From Hymenobacter arizonensis (GTDB taxonomy: Bacteria; Bacteroidota; Bacteroidia; Cytophagales; Hymenobacteraceae): a DNA stretch of 64,000 nt. The position numbers were made by a program, and so were the translations under genes. Of this stretch, positions 17,554-25,557 are shown piece by piece. The notes under the pieces are model-generated. The model did no database searches. It had not been told where the DNA came from and saw only the letters and a list, made by a program, of their open reading frames with translations. Within the stretch, counting starts at the first letter, position 1; each line of letters starts with the position of its first letter. Location of the stretch: the NCBI RefSeq assembly GCF_900115775.1, contig NZ_FOXS01000002.1, positions 527,129 to 591,128 of the forward strand. Reading direction: 5' to 3'.

Positions 17554-17587
17554 GGTTCGACGGCGCTATCCGTTCTTTGCACGCACT

Positions 17588-18559
17588 ATGACCCCAGCCG
17601 ACTTCCCCGCTCAAATCACTGCCGCCCTCGCCCAACTTAACTACGGCGAGCAACCCGATACCCTCTACGCCCCAATCCGCTACATCATGGGGCTTGGGGG
17701 CAAGCGCATCCGGCCGCTGCTCACGCTGCTCGGCGCCCATGTCTTCACCGACGAGCTGACGCCCATCCTCAAGCCCGCTGTGGCCACCGAAGTCTTCCAC
17801 AACTTCACCCTGCTCCACGACGACCTGATGGACCAGGCGCCCCTGCGCCGCGGCCAAGCCACCGTGCACGAGAAGTGGAATCCCAATGTAGCTATCCTCA
17901 GCGGCGACGTGATGCTGGTGCGGGCCTACGAACTGTTCCTGGACGTGGAGCCGACGCTACTCCCCACCGTGCTCCGCCGCTTCGGCCAGACGGCCGCCGA
18001 GGTCTGCGAAGGCCAGCAGTGGGACATGAACTTCGAGACCGAAGCCCAGGTAACCATCCCGCAATACCTGGACATGATTCGCCTGAAAACAGCCGTCCTC
18101 CTCGGCTTCTGCCTGGAGCTGGGTGCCCGCCTCGCCGGCGCCTCCGAGGAAGATGCCGACCACCTCCGCCAGTTCGGTACCGACATCGGCCTGGCCTTCC
18201 AGCTGCGCGACGACCTGCTCGACGTGTATGGCGACGCCGCCACCTTCGGCAAGCGCGTGGGCGGCGACATCGTATCCGATAAAAAGACGTTTCTGCTCCT
18301 CACCGCCCAGGCCCAGGCCAACGCCGAGCAGCAAACCATCTTGCGCCAGCTCATCGCCCAGCCCGTCACCGATGCCGACGCCAAGGTCACGGCCGTGCGC
18401 GCCATCTACGACGAGCTCGAAATTCGACCTCAGACGGAAGCTCTCATCAACGACTACTTCCAGGATGCCCTGCAGCATTTGGAGCGCGTAGCGGCGCCCG
18501 CAGCGCGCAAAGAGCCGCTGCATCACCTCGCACTCCAGCTCATGGACCGCGAGAGCTAG
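17588..18559 (+). CDS. Polyprenyl diphosphate synthase
   Basis: A 323-residue trans-isoprenyl diphosphate synthase that extends an allylic diphosphate with isopentenyl diphosphate, probably for the menaquinone side chain in this group. The first aspartate-rich motif, LLHDDLMDQAPLRRG, is at about residues 75-90 and the second, FQLRDDLLDVYGD, at about 203-215. GGKRIRPLL near residue 37 binds the substrate diphosphate. The residues just before the first motif (NFTLLHDD) do not let me set the chain length with confidence. The gene starts about 35 bases after the family B repeat. Confidence 0.92.
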   Translation: MTPADFPAQITAALAQLNYGEQPDTLYAPIRYIMGLGGKRIRPLLTLLGAHVFTDELTPILKPAVATEVFHNFTLLHDDLMDQAPLRRGQATVHEKWNPNVAILSGDVMLVRAYELFLDVEPTLLPTVLRRFGQTAAEVCEGQQWDMNFETEAQVTIPQYLDMIRLKTAVLLGFCLELGARLAGASEEDADHLRQFGTDIGLAFQLRDDLLDVYGDAATFGKRVGGDIVSDKKTFLLLTAQAQANAEQQTILRQLIAQPVTDADAKVTAVRAIYDELEIRPQTEALINDYFQDALQHLERVAAPAARKEPLHHLALQLMDRES

Positions 18560-18664
18560 CATAGCGCTTGCTTCAGCCCCTGCGTTCTACTGCCGGTACC
18601 TGCTGATGCGCGCGTGCTGCGGCCCTGTATCCGATTTTCATTACCCACCCTTTTCCGGCGTTTC

Positions 18665-19318
18665 GTGTTCAACCCTGTTCTAATCCTCATCGGCCTCACG
18701 GTCGCCATCTCTGCCTACGCCTGGTCGAAAAGCCAGCTGATGGAGTCCTGGATAATGCACCCTTACCTTATGGCGCGTACCGGCGGGCAGTGGCATCGCC
18801 TGCTCACCTCCGGCTTCCTGCACGCCGACTGGGCCCATCTGCTCTTCAACATGTTTGCCTTCTACTCCTTCAGCCCCATTGTGCTGGGAACGTTAGCCGG
18901 CAACTACGGGCCGGGCGCGGGCATTGGCCTGTTCCTGCTGCTCTACCTGGGCGGCATCATCATCTCCGATTTGCCCACCTACTTCCAGCACCGCAACGAC
19001 CCGGGCTACCGCAGCCTCGGGGCTTCGGGCGGGGTGTCGTCGGTGGTGTTTGCCAGCATCCTGCTGTTTCCGGTCAACAACAGCGGGGGCGGCATCATCA
19101 TCTTCCCCATTCCGTTTCCCATCCAGCCCTTCCTGTTCGGCTTCCTTTACCTGGCCTATTCCTGGTACATGGGCCGCCGCCGGGGCGATAACATCAACCA
19201 CGACGCCCACTTCTACGGCGCCCTCTACGGCGTCGTGCTCATGCTGGCCCTTATGCCTGCAGCCGGACCTGAGTTTATCATGCAAATCAGCCAATTCATT
19301 CAAGCAAAACTCTCATAA
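18665..19318 (+). CDS. Rhomboid-family intramembrane serine protease
   Basis: A 217-residue six-helix membrane protease. The catalytic Ser lies in LGASGGVSSVVFA and the catalytic His in NHDAHFYGALYG. The conserved helix 2 motif is FLHADWAHLLFNMFAFY. I choose the GTG at 18665 because it starts just before the first helix (FNPVLILIGLTVAIS); an in-frame GTG at 18614 would add 17 residues. Substrates cannot be inferred. Confidence 0.88.
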   Translation: MFNPVLILIGLTVAISAYAWSKSQLMESWIMHPYLMARTGGQWHRLLTSGFLHADWAHLLFNMFAFYSFSPIVLGTLAGNYGPGAGIGLFLLLYLGGIIISDLPTYFQHRNDPGYRSLGASGGVSSVVFASILLFPVNNSGGGIIIFPIPFPIQPFLFGFLYLAYSWYMGRRRGDNINHDAHFYGALYGVVLMLALMPAAGPEFIMQISQFIQAKLS

Positions 19319-19431
19319 TCAGTATTTTAAATATAAAAAAGAGACTTTTCCTATATCCATTTGAAGATGTTTGCGTAAGAGGGGGCAGATAGGCAAGCGC
19401 CTGTTTCCTTTCCAACTTAAATCCCTTCGCA

Positions 19432-19710
19432 ATGCGTTTTCTCACTTCCCTTAGCAATCGTATCCCCTCGCTGGCCCTGCTACTGAGCTTGTTCACTTCT
19501 GTTCTACTCACGGCTTGTGGTAGTGGCAGGCGCGACGATGGCACGCTCAGCATCGTGGGTATTGTTTACCTCCTTTTTGCCGTCTTCGCCTTTCTCAGCC
19601 TCATCAAGCAGGACTGGTCCATTGGCAAGAAAATTATCTGGGGCCTTATCATTTGGTTCTTTCCTTTCGGTGGTTCCATCATCTACTTCCTCTTCTCGGG
19701 CCGCAAGTAG
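19432..19710 (+). CDS. Small membrane protein, PLDc_N-like, possible lipoprotein
   Basis: A 92-residue protein. The N-terminus has a hydrophobic signal ending LLTACGSG, which could be a lipobox with Cys near residue 30. Two further hydrophobic segments follow (about 42-60 and 66-88); the second contains WFFPFGGSIIYFL. This resembles the short PLDc_N (phospholipase D nuclease N-terminal) membrane domain found as stand-alone proteins, where function is unknown. It ends at a terminator shared with the converging gene. Confidence 0.7.
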   Translation: MRFLTSLSNRIPSLALLLSLFTSVLLTACGSGRRDDGTLSIVGIVYLLFAVFAFLSLIKQDWSIGKKIIWGLIIWFFPFGGSIIYFLFSGRK

Positions 19711-19735
19711 CAGGTCTTACCAAGAGTTGATAAAA

Positions 19736-19771
19736 CAAAAAGCCCCGGCCAAATCTGGCCGGGGCTTTTTG
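19736..19771. terminator. Bidirectional intrinsic terminator
   Basis: CAAAAAGCCCCGGCC pairs perfectly with GGCCGGGGCTTTTTG around a six-base loop, between two converging genes. Confidence 0.9.
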
Positions 19772-19796
19772 TTTGCGGTAGGTTTTTCTTCCAACC

Positions 19797-20420
19797 CTAG
19801 CGGTTCAGCAGGCGCTTCTTTTCAAGCTGGGCCACGCCCCGCAGGAGCTCGCCCCCGTTCGTGATTTGCGTCATCTGCCAGTGGTCGCCCACGCGGCGCA
19901 GCTTCACTTCCACCACCATCGTGGTGTCGTATTTGGGCTGCGAAACCTCGAGGCCCACAAAGGCATTGTCGCCTTCCTCCCGGCTGTACTTGATGCCCTT
20001 AAACTGGCTGTCGGGGCTCACCACTTTGCCCACCAGCCCGGTGAGTGAAACATTAACCACATGTTTCGGAGCCGCTGCTGCTGCCTCTTCCAGCGAGCCG
20101 GTTTCTACGTAGCGCTGCACTTCCTGGTGTGCTGCTTTAGCCAGGGCTGGCTTGAGCATGCGCATGGCCCCGCCCATCATCAGGCTGCCGCCGGGTACCA
20201 GTGAGGACAGCACCGAGCCTTGCTGAGAGATGTCGTCCACGAGATGTCCGGTCACGCTGCTCACGTCTACGTATTTCTCAAACGCAGCCATGTCGTGGGT
20301 TTGCACAGCGGCGGCGGCGGCCACCAACGCGCCCTGTGGGCCCTGCTTGAGGCTGCGGTAGTAATAGTATCCGCCGGCAACCAGGGCTAGCAGCAGGACG
20401 AATAGCAGAAGTCTTTTCAT
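19797..20420 (-). CDS. DUF2939-like membrane-anchored protein
   Basis: A 207-residue protein with an N-terminal hydrophobic anchor (residues 3-22) and a periplasmic domain. The segment LVAAAAAVQTHDMAAFEKYVDVSSVTGHLVDDI matches the DUF2939 pattern of an N-terminal helix followed by a 'xxYVD' strand. No enzymatic motif is visible. The anchor could be a cleaved signal, but there is no clear cleavage site. Its role is unknown. Confidence 0.7.
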   Translation of the reverse strand: MKRLLLFVLLLALVAGGYYYYRSLKQGPQGALVAAAAAVQTHDMAAFEKYVDVSSVTGHLVDDISQQGSVLSSLVPGGSLMMGGAMRMLKPALAKAAHQEVQRYVETGSLEEAAAAAPKHVVNVSLTGLVGKVVSPDSQFKGIKYSREEGDNAFVGLEVSQPKYDTTMVVEVKLRRVGDHWQMTQITNGGELLRGVAQLEKKRLLNR

Positions 20421-20568
20421 GAAAGCGTAAGCGTTAGAATGAGCTGCAAAATTACCTCAATCACCGGTTTCTATTTGGGTTCTCGTATGGATAGCCAACG
20501 CTCGTAATTGTCCCGGCAGTTTCCGGACCTTTTGCGTTCGACTTTAGTCTTTCGCTTACCCTTTATAT

Positions 20569-21441
20569 ATGCCCAACCTCCTCAGTGCATCCATGCCTGT
20601 TCGGCCCGTGGAAGTGCACGGGCACCGCGGTTGCCGCGGCCTTCGTCCCGAAAACACCCTGCCGGCCTTTCTGCACGCCCTCGCCCTCGGGGTCGATATT
20701 ATCGAACTCGATGTAGTCGTATCTGCCGATAAGCAAGTAGTCGTTTCGCACGAGCCCTGGCTGAACCCGAGCATCTGCCTTGATGTGCATGGCCAGCCCG
20801 TCGCTTCAGATACGGCCCACGAGCACAATCTATACAAGATGCTGTACGCCGATATCCGGCGGTGCGACTGCGGGCAGCTAGGCCATCCAACGTTTCCTGA
20901 GCAAGTGCCAGGGCCGGCTTTCAAGCCCCTGCTCAAGGAAGCACTGGTTGCCATCGAGGCTGCTGCTCGCGCATTGGGCCGTGCCCCGGTTGGGTATTCT
21001 GTCGAGATAAAAAGCAGCCCGGAGGGCGATGGCATTTTGCATCCGGCGCCTGCGCAGTTCCTGGCTTTGGTACTGGCTGAGCTGGCCTCTGCCCAGGTGC
21101 TAGACCGTACCACCCTACTTTGTTTCGACCCGCGTATTCTTCAGCTCGCTCATCAGCAACTGCCCGGTTTGTCTACATGCCTTCTGGTAGAAGATGAGCT
21201 AGCCTGGACTCACCATCTCACCCAACTTGGCTTTGTGCCCACTGCCTTCGGGCCCGACTTCACCACTGTCACCCCAGAGGCGGTTGCGCTGCTTCGTTCA
21301 TCTTACCCCGGCCTCCGCCTCGTGCCCTGGACTGTAAACGACCGCTCCGACATGAAACGCATGCTTGCTCTGCAAGTAGACGGTATAGCTACAGACTATC
21401 CGGACCGTCTCATTTCCATGCGGACCACCTACTATCAGTGA
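20569..21441 (+). CDS. Glycerophosphodiester phosphodiesterase family protein
   Basis: A 290-residue GDPD TIM-barrel enzyme that hydrolyses glycerophosphodiesters to glycerol 3-phosphate and an alcohol. The catalytic start HGHRGCRGLRPENTLPAF (about residues 17-34) is complete. Glu and Asp metal ligands follow in IIELDVVVSADKQVVVSHEP. The C-terminal WTVNDRSDMKRMLALQVDGIATDYPD is the usual final strand-helix pair. There is no signal peptide, so the enzyme is probably cytoplasmic. Confidence 0.93.
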   Translation: MPNLLSASMPVRPVEVHGHRGCRGLRPENTLPAFLHALALGVDIIELDVVVSADKQVVVSHEPWLNPSICLDVHGQPVASDTAHEHNLYKMLYADIRRCDCGQLGHPTFPEQVPGPAFKPLLKEALVAIEAAARALGRAPVGYSVEIKSSPEGDGILHPAPAQFLALVLAELASAQVLDRTTLLCFDPRILQLAHQQLPGLSTCLLVEDELAWTHHLTQLGFVPTAFGPDFTTVTPEAVALLRSSYPGLRLVPWTVNDRSDMKRMLALQVDGIATDYPDRLISMRTTYYQ

Positions 21442-21466
21442 CCCCAGATTTGGTACATACTCCATT

Positions 21467-21510
21467 GCCCCCCTTCGAAATGCCCCAGGCATCAAAGGAG
21501 GGCTTTTTTA
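21467..21510 (+). terminator. Probable terminator after the GDPD gene
   Basis: An imperfect hairpin (GCCCCCCTTCGAAATGCC with GGCATCAAAGGAGGGC) is followed by TTTTTT. Confidence 0.65.
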
Positions 21511-21537
21511 TTGGTGTTAAATGCAGTGGTGCATTGG

Positions 21538-21610
21538 CGTTACATAATTCGCGTGTAACGTACTGATGTTACATGTGTTTCATGTGTTCGATACAAGTGT
21601 ATCACTTGTA
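21538..21610. promoter_or_regulatory. Palindromic operator-like sites upstream of the HTH gene
   Basis: CGTTACA (21538-21544) and TGTAACG (21554-21560) form a perfect 7-bp dyad with a nine-base spacer. TACAAGTG (21592-21599) and CACTTGTA (21603-21610) form a perfect 8-bp dyad with a three-base spacer. The region up to 21715 is much more AT-rich than its neighbours and holds further GTACA and TGTAA half-sites. These could be operators for the HTH protein itself. Confidence 0.5.
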
Positions 21611-21715
21611 AAATGTCCAAACGTGTACGTAAATTGTAATTTTATTATCTGTACAAGTTTGTTTAATCCGTACACATTTGACATATTTGCATAAGCGTTA
21701 CGCAACTCGTTTAAT

Positions 21716-22102
21716 ATGCCACACCAAGGGGAAATCCTGCAAGAAGCCATCAAAAACAGCGGTATTTCCATTACGCGTATCGTAGAGGAATTGGGTATTA
21801 CACGCCCTACCATTTATCGTAAATTCAAAGAAGAGACAATTGATTACAACTTCGTAAAACGTATCGGTGACATTATAAATCATGATTTTTCGAACGACTT
21901 TACAGTTGTACAACAATCTTCATTGCCATTCGTAACACCTTTACAAAAAGCTGCCGTTACACAATCTGTTACACCCCGTGTAACATCCACGCAAAACATC
22001 GATTCTGACCCATCTAAGCAGCTTTTATTACTCCAAGCGAAGTACATAGCTCTTTTAGAGGCCTACAATGAGTTATTGCTAAAGGTGTATGGGCCCAAGT
22101 GA
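21716..22102 (+). CDS. AT-rich helix-turn-helix DNA-binding protein next to parS
   Basis: A 128-residue protein whose first 60 residues contain a helix-turn-helix: ILQEAIKNSGISITRIVEEL, then ITRPTIYRKFKEETIDYN. The middle part is Thr/Val/Ser-rich and the C-terminus (residues about 105-127) is a short amphipathic helix that could mediate dimerisation. Base composition and codon choice (CGT, ACA, GTA, TTA) differ sharply from the GC-rich surroundings, which suggests recent acquisition or special constraint. The stop codon is seven bases before a perfect parS site. It may be a phage-type repressor or a chromosome-related regulator; this is inference. Confidence 0.82.
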   Translation: MPHQGEILQEAIKNSGISITRIVEELGITRPTIYRKFKEETIDYNFVKRIGDIINHDFSNDFTVVQQSSLPFVTPLQKAAVTQSVTPRVTSTQNIDSDPSKQLLLLQAKYIALLEAYNELLLKVYGPK

Positions 22103-22132
22103 CAAAAATGTTCCACGTGAAACATTTTTGTC
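22101..22132. other. parS site within a 32-bp palindrome
   Basis: TGTTCCACGTGAAACA at 22109-22124 is identical to the classic ParB/Spo0J recognition site of Bacillus subtilis. It is extended by GACAAAAA on the left and TTTTTGTC on the right into a 32-bp palindrome with only one mismatched pair, near the centre. No other copy was found by eye in this window. parA and parB are not in the window. Such sites normally lie near oriC. Confidence 0.88.
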
Positions 22133-22700
22133 CTAAACGACGGGGCTTGAGCAGATGTAACAGCGCCAACTATACGGTCACCAGACATCAATTTATGAGG
22201 CTATGCTAGCAGCCTTTATTGAGTAGCGGCAACGAATCCATCGGGCTTGGTGGACACATCTGCGGGTCAGGATAGGCCCTTCGTATATCGGCTGGCAATC
22301 CACAATTCGAGTCAAATATCGCCTTGTTTTGCCTTGCCGAATTGAGCCAGCTGAAGCCGCACATAGAGCCTCCCCGGAAAATGAATTAGATGTCATGCTG
22401 GCTTGTTGAAGCACCTCCACCGTTTCGCTTGGTCCTCGAAACGAAGCGGGAGAAATGCTTCGACAAGCTCAAAGCATGATGGCCTTTTTAGAGGGTGGGC
22501 ACTTTTCAGATAGCTTCTAAGCAGACTGGACTAAGGGCTGTCGAGGACAGCAAACCTCAATACGAAAGAAGACTAGACCTCCGTCGTGGATAGGATTAGC
22601 GAGACCCAGCACAGCACCGGGCGAGGGCGCATCATGGCAATCCGCTCCGGCGAGGCCAGCGTCAAAATGAGCCCGGAAGTGGGAGGGATAGAAACCCAGC
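22133..22700. other. Gene-poor gap with a decayed family A repeat
   Basis: No convincing gene is seen in these 568 bases. The stretch 22392-22483 is a degraded family A hairpin (GTCATGCTGGCTTGTTGAAG with TGCTTCGACAAGC). On the minus strand, a run of about 60 codons open between roughly 22500 and 22690 has no start, no known family and no promoter; it could be a gene remnant. Confidence 0.5.
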
Positions 22701-23009
22701 TTAGAGAAAAATCACTTCTTTAATAACGGTCTCACCAACCTCGGCATTGATGAGTTCGGCCACCCGCGTCTTGGCCATTACCAACTCGTGTTTGAGGGGA
22801 GCGGAAGTAAGGCGCACAAAAAGGCGTCCTTGGTTGACATACACCTCCTGGGTCTTCAACGCGACCGCCTTGCCCATCACCCGCTCCCAACTGGATACCA
22901 CCATTACCTCGTTGAGTTTGCCCTGGAGCCGGTAGGCACGCACCAAAGCTTCGAGGCCTTCCTTAAGGGAAATGTCGCCGGAGCGAGAAGGGGAGAAGGG
23001 TTTTTTCAC
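22701..23009 (-). CDS. DciA-like protein (DUF721)
   Basis: A 102-residue protein of the DUF721/DciA family. DciA is the ancestral loader of the replicative helicase DnaB. The fold signature runs from LKEGLEALVRAYRLQGKLNEV to VSSWERVMGKAVALKTQEVYVNQGRLFVRLTSAPLKHEL. The start is set at the GTG at 23009 (VKKPFSPSRSGD); the longer frame begins with a TTG that lies inside the TACCTTTG promoter. The gene is read from the same strand as recF, just downstream of it, a pairing common in bacteria. Confidence 0.88.
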   Translation of the reverse strand: MKKPFSPSRSGDISLKEGLEALVRAYRLQGKLNEVMVVSSWERVMGKAVALKTQEVYVNQGRLFVRLTSAPLKHELVMAKTRVAELINAEVGETVIKEVIFL

Positions 23010-23060
23010 GGTAGAGTTAGGCCAAAAGAAAGGGGCAAGATAGCCCCTGTTTTGGTGCCG

Positions 23061-23068
23061 CAAAGGTA
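23061..23068 (-). promoter_or_regulatory. -7 promoter element of the DciA-like gene
   Basis: On the minus strand this reads TACCTTTG. It lies about 52 bases before the proposed GTG start and just after the recF stop codon. Confidence 0.55.
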
Positions 23069-23081
23069 GCCACGGTAGCGC

Positions 23082-24194
23082 CTAAACGGGCGCTACCGTA
23101 CCGTCCAACACGCGGAAGCGGAGGATGGGAATGGTGACGCGCGCCAGGGCCTGGTCGGTGCGCTCCAGGTTGGTGTCAGTCAAAAACACTTGCCCAAAAG
23201 TCTCATCAGCTACCAACTCAAGTAGCCGGGCAATGCGCTTGTCGTCCAGCCGGTCGAAAATATCATCGAGGAGGAGCAAAGGCTTGTGGTGCCGCTTCGA
23301 TGCCAACATCTCGAACTGGGCTAGTTTTAGGGCGATGGCGAAAGACTTCTGCTGGCCCTGCGACGAGTGGCTTTTAACCGGCAACTCATCCATCAGGAAG
23401 ACGAAGTCGTCGCGGTGCGAGCCAGTGGTGCTGCGCTGCAGAGCAAAGTCGCGGCGCTCATTGCTTCGAAGCAACTGAGCAAAGTCAGCTCCAACCAACT
23501 GGCTTTTGTAGGTAAGCGTAACGACTTCCCGGCCATCGGCGAGTTGCTGGTAATGCCGCTGAAAGATGGTGACGTACTCCGCCAGGAATGCTTCCCGCAG
23601 CGCTGTTATCTGTTCGCCCAACGGGGCCAGCTGCTCGTCAAGGGCAAGCAGGTAATCGCGGTCGAAGCCATGATTTGGGCGGTCGCCTTGCTTGAGCACG
23701 GCATTGCGTTGACGTAGGAGGGCATTGTATGAAATGAGCAACTCCAAGTACGCATGGTCGAGCTGGGCCATCAGGCTATCGAAATACTTGCGGCGCTCCT
23801 CGCTGCCCTGCCGAATCAGGTCCGTGTCGTAGGGGGAGATGAGGACGGCGGGGTACTTACCAATGTGGTCGGCCATGCGCTCGTAGAGCTGCTTGTTGTG
23901 GGTGAGGGTCTTTTTCTGGCCCAGCCGCAGGCTTACCTGTATGGTTTCGTGCTCAGGAGCTGAATCAGATGAAAAATTTCCCTTAACTACAAAGAAATCA
24001 GCACCTTGCTTAATACAAAGGGCGTCTGACGACGTTATTGCGCTCTTAGTGAGCGACAAGTAGTGAATGGCGTCGAGTAGATTCGTTTTCCCGCTTCCAT
24101 TGTCGCCAATGAAGCAGTTAAGGCCAGGGGATAAACGAAGCGCGGCGTCGTCGTAATTTTTAAAAAAAAGTAGCTGAAGGGAGTCGAGGGTCAT
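23082..24194 (-). CDS. recF: DNA replication and repair protein RecF
   Basis: A 370-residue SMC-like ATPase that binds single-strand gaps and helps load RecA. Walker A is GDNGSGKT at residues 30-37. The signature SHSSQGQQKSFAIALKLAQF and Walker B LLLLDDIFDRLDD lie in the C-terminal half, with TDTN after them. The ATG at 24194 gives the standard start TLDSLQLLFFKNYDD; a TTG at 24239 would add 15 residues. It is divergent from pdhA and co-directional with the DciA-like gene. Confidence 0.96.
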   Translation of the reverse strand: MTLDSLQLLFFKNYDDAALRLSPGLNCFIGDNGSGKTNLLDAIHYLSLTKSAITSSDALCIKQGADFFVVKGNFSSDSAPEHETIQVSLRLGQKKTLTHNKQLYERMADHIGKYPAVLISPYDTDLIRQGSEERRKYFDSLMAQLDHAYLELLISYNALLRQRNAVLKQGDRPNHGFDRDYLLALDEQLAPLGEQITALREAFLAEYVTIFQRHYQQLADGREVVTLTYKSQLVGADFAQLLRSNERRDFALQRSTTGSHRDDFVFLMDELPVKSHSSQGQQKSFAIALKLAQFEMLASKRHHKPLLLLDDIFDRLDDKRIARLLELVADETFGQVFLTDTNLERTDQALARVTIPILRFRVLDGTVAPV

Positions 24195-24268
24195 AAGGTT
24201 CGGTATTGCCAGCACTTTTACGTAATTTCGCCCTCCCAACGCGAATTATTCTTTTCCTTAAACTTGCT

Positions 24269-25438
24269 ATGGCAGATACGAAAGTAAAAGCTGCATCTAA
24301 AAAAACGCCTGCAGCCAACGGTTCAGCAACCAAGGCGAAAGGCAAAGCTGCCGCCGCTACCCGCAAGCAGCCCGACCCCGTGATGCCTGGCACCGACGAG
24401 CCCACGATGGCCGCCTCGGGTACCGACCTCTCGAAACAAGAAGCCGCCGAGTCGAACTTCCCCAAGGAGACCTACCTGCGCTGGTACGAGCAAATGCAGC
24501 TCATGCGCAAGTTTGAGGACAAAGCCGGCCAGCTATACGGCCAGCAAAAGATTAAAGGTTTCTGCCACCTCTACATCGGCCAGGAGGCCTGCGTAGCCGG
24601 GGCAGTGTCTGCCCTGGAAGTAGGCGACAAGTACATCACCGCTTACCGCGACCACGCCCACCCGCTGGCCCTGGGTACTTCGCCCAATGCCATCATGGCC
24701 GAGCTGTTTGCCAAAGCCACCGGTTGCTCGAAAGGCAAGGGCGGCTCCATGCACATGTTCGACAAGGAGGTTGGGTTCATGGGCGGCCACGGCATCGTGG
24801 GCGCTCAGGTGCCCATGGGTGCCGGCATTGCCTTTGCCGAGAAATACAACAAGACCGGCAAGCTCTGCATTTGCTACATGGGCGACGGCGCCGTGCGCCA
24901 AGGTGCCCTGCACGAGGCCTTCAACATGGCCATGCTGTGGAAGCTGCCCGTCATCTTCGTAATTGAGAACAACGGCTACGCCATGGGCACCTCGGTGGCC
25001 CGGACCTCGAACGTGACCGACCTCTACAAGATTGGCCTGAGCTACGACATGCCGTCGGAGCCGGTGAACGGCATGCGGGTGGAAGACGTGCACGAGGCAG
25101 TGGCCCGTGCCGCCGAGCGCGCCCGCAGCGGCGACGGCCCCACGCTGCTCGAGTTTAAGACCTACCGCTACAAGGGCCACTCCATGAGCGACCCCGCCAA
25201 GTACCGCACCAAGGAGGAACTGGAGGACTACCGCATGCGCGACGCCATCGAAGGCGTGCGGCATACCCTACTCACCCAGAACATGGCCACCGAGGCCGAC
25301 CTCGAAGCCATCGACGAGCGCATCAAAGCGCAGGTAGCCGAATCGGTAGAGTTTGCCGAAACGTCGCCTTACCCTACCCCCGACGAACTGTACAAGGACG
25401 TTTACGTGCAGGCCGACTATCCCTACATCCACGACTAA
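24269..25438 (+). CDS. pdhA: Pyruvate dehydrogenase E1 component, alpha subunit
   Basis: A 389-residue thiamine-diphosphate enzyme subunit that decarboxylates pyruvate and passes the acetyl group to the E2 lipoyl domain. Residues 1-65 are a Lys/Ala/Pro-rich, probably disordered extension. The catalytic part starts at KETYLRWYEQMQLMRKFED. The cofactor motif is GDGAVRQG (about 206-213) through IENN (about 232-235). The phosphorylation-loop-like YRYKGHSMSDPAKYRTKEE is near the C-terminus. The beta subunit and E2 are not in the window. The ATG at 24269 is preferred over an upstream in-frame codon at 24206. Confidence 0.95.
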   Translation: MADTKVKAASKKTPAANGSATKAKGKAAAATRKQPDPVMPGTDEPTMAASGTDLSKQEAAESNFPKETYLRWYEQMQLMRKFEDKAGQLYGQQKIKGFCHLYIGQEACVAGAVSALEVGDKYITAYRDHAHPLALGTSPNAIMAELFAKATGCSKGKGGSMHMFDKEVGFMGGHGIVGAQVPMGAGIAFAEKYNKTGKLCICYMGDGAVRQGALHEAFNMAMLWKLPVIFVIENNGYAMGTSVARTSNVTDLYKIGLSYDMPSEPVNGMRVEDVHEAVARAAERARSGDGPTLLEFKTYRYKGHSMSDPAKYRTKEELEDYRMRDAIEGVRHTLLTQNMATEADLEAIDERIKAQVAESVEFAETSPYPTPDELYKDVYVQADYPYIHD

Positions 25439-25447
25439 TCTTGAAAT

Positions 25448-25549
25448 AGCTGTTAGCTCATGGCCCCTAGCTGTTAGCTTTTGCAGAGTAAAATCAAGCC
25501 TTTGTTTTTAATTAAAAAGCTAAAAGCTGACAGCTAATAGCTAACAGCT
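25448..25549. repeat. Intergenic inverted repeat, family D (copy 1)
   Basis: The left arm (25448-25482) is built from AGCTGTTAGCT units and the right arm (25515-25549) from AGCTAATAGCTAACAGCT units, so the whole can fold into one long hairpin. A related copy lies at 53601-53710. Confidence 0.75.
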
Positions 25550-25557
25550 TCTTAAGT

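Noticed and set aside
22484..22700. Open stretch on the minus strand after the DciA-like gene
   Set aside because: About 60 codons without a start, a promoter or any known family; noted as a possible gene remnant only.
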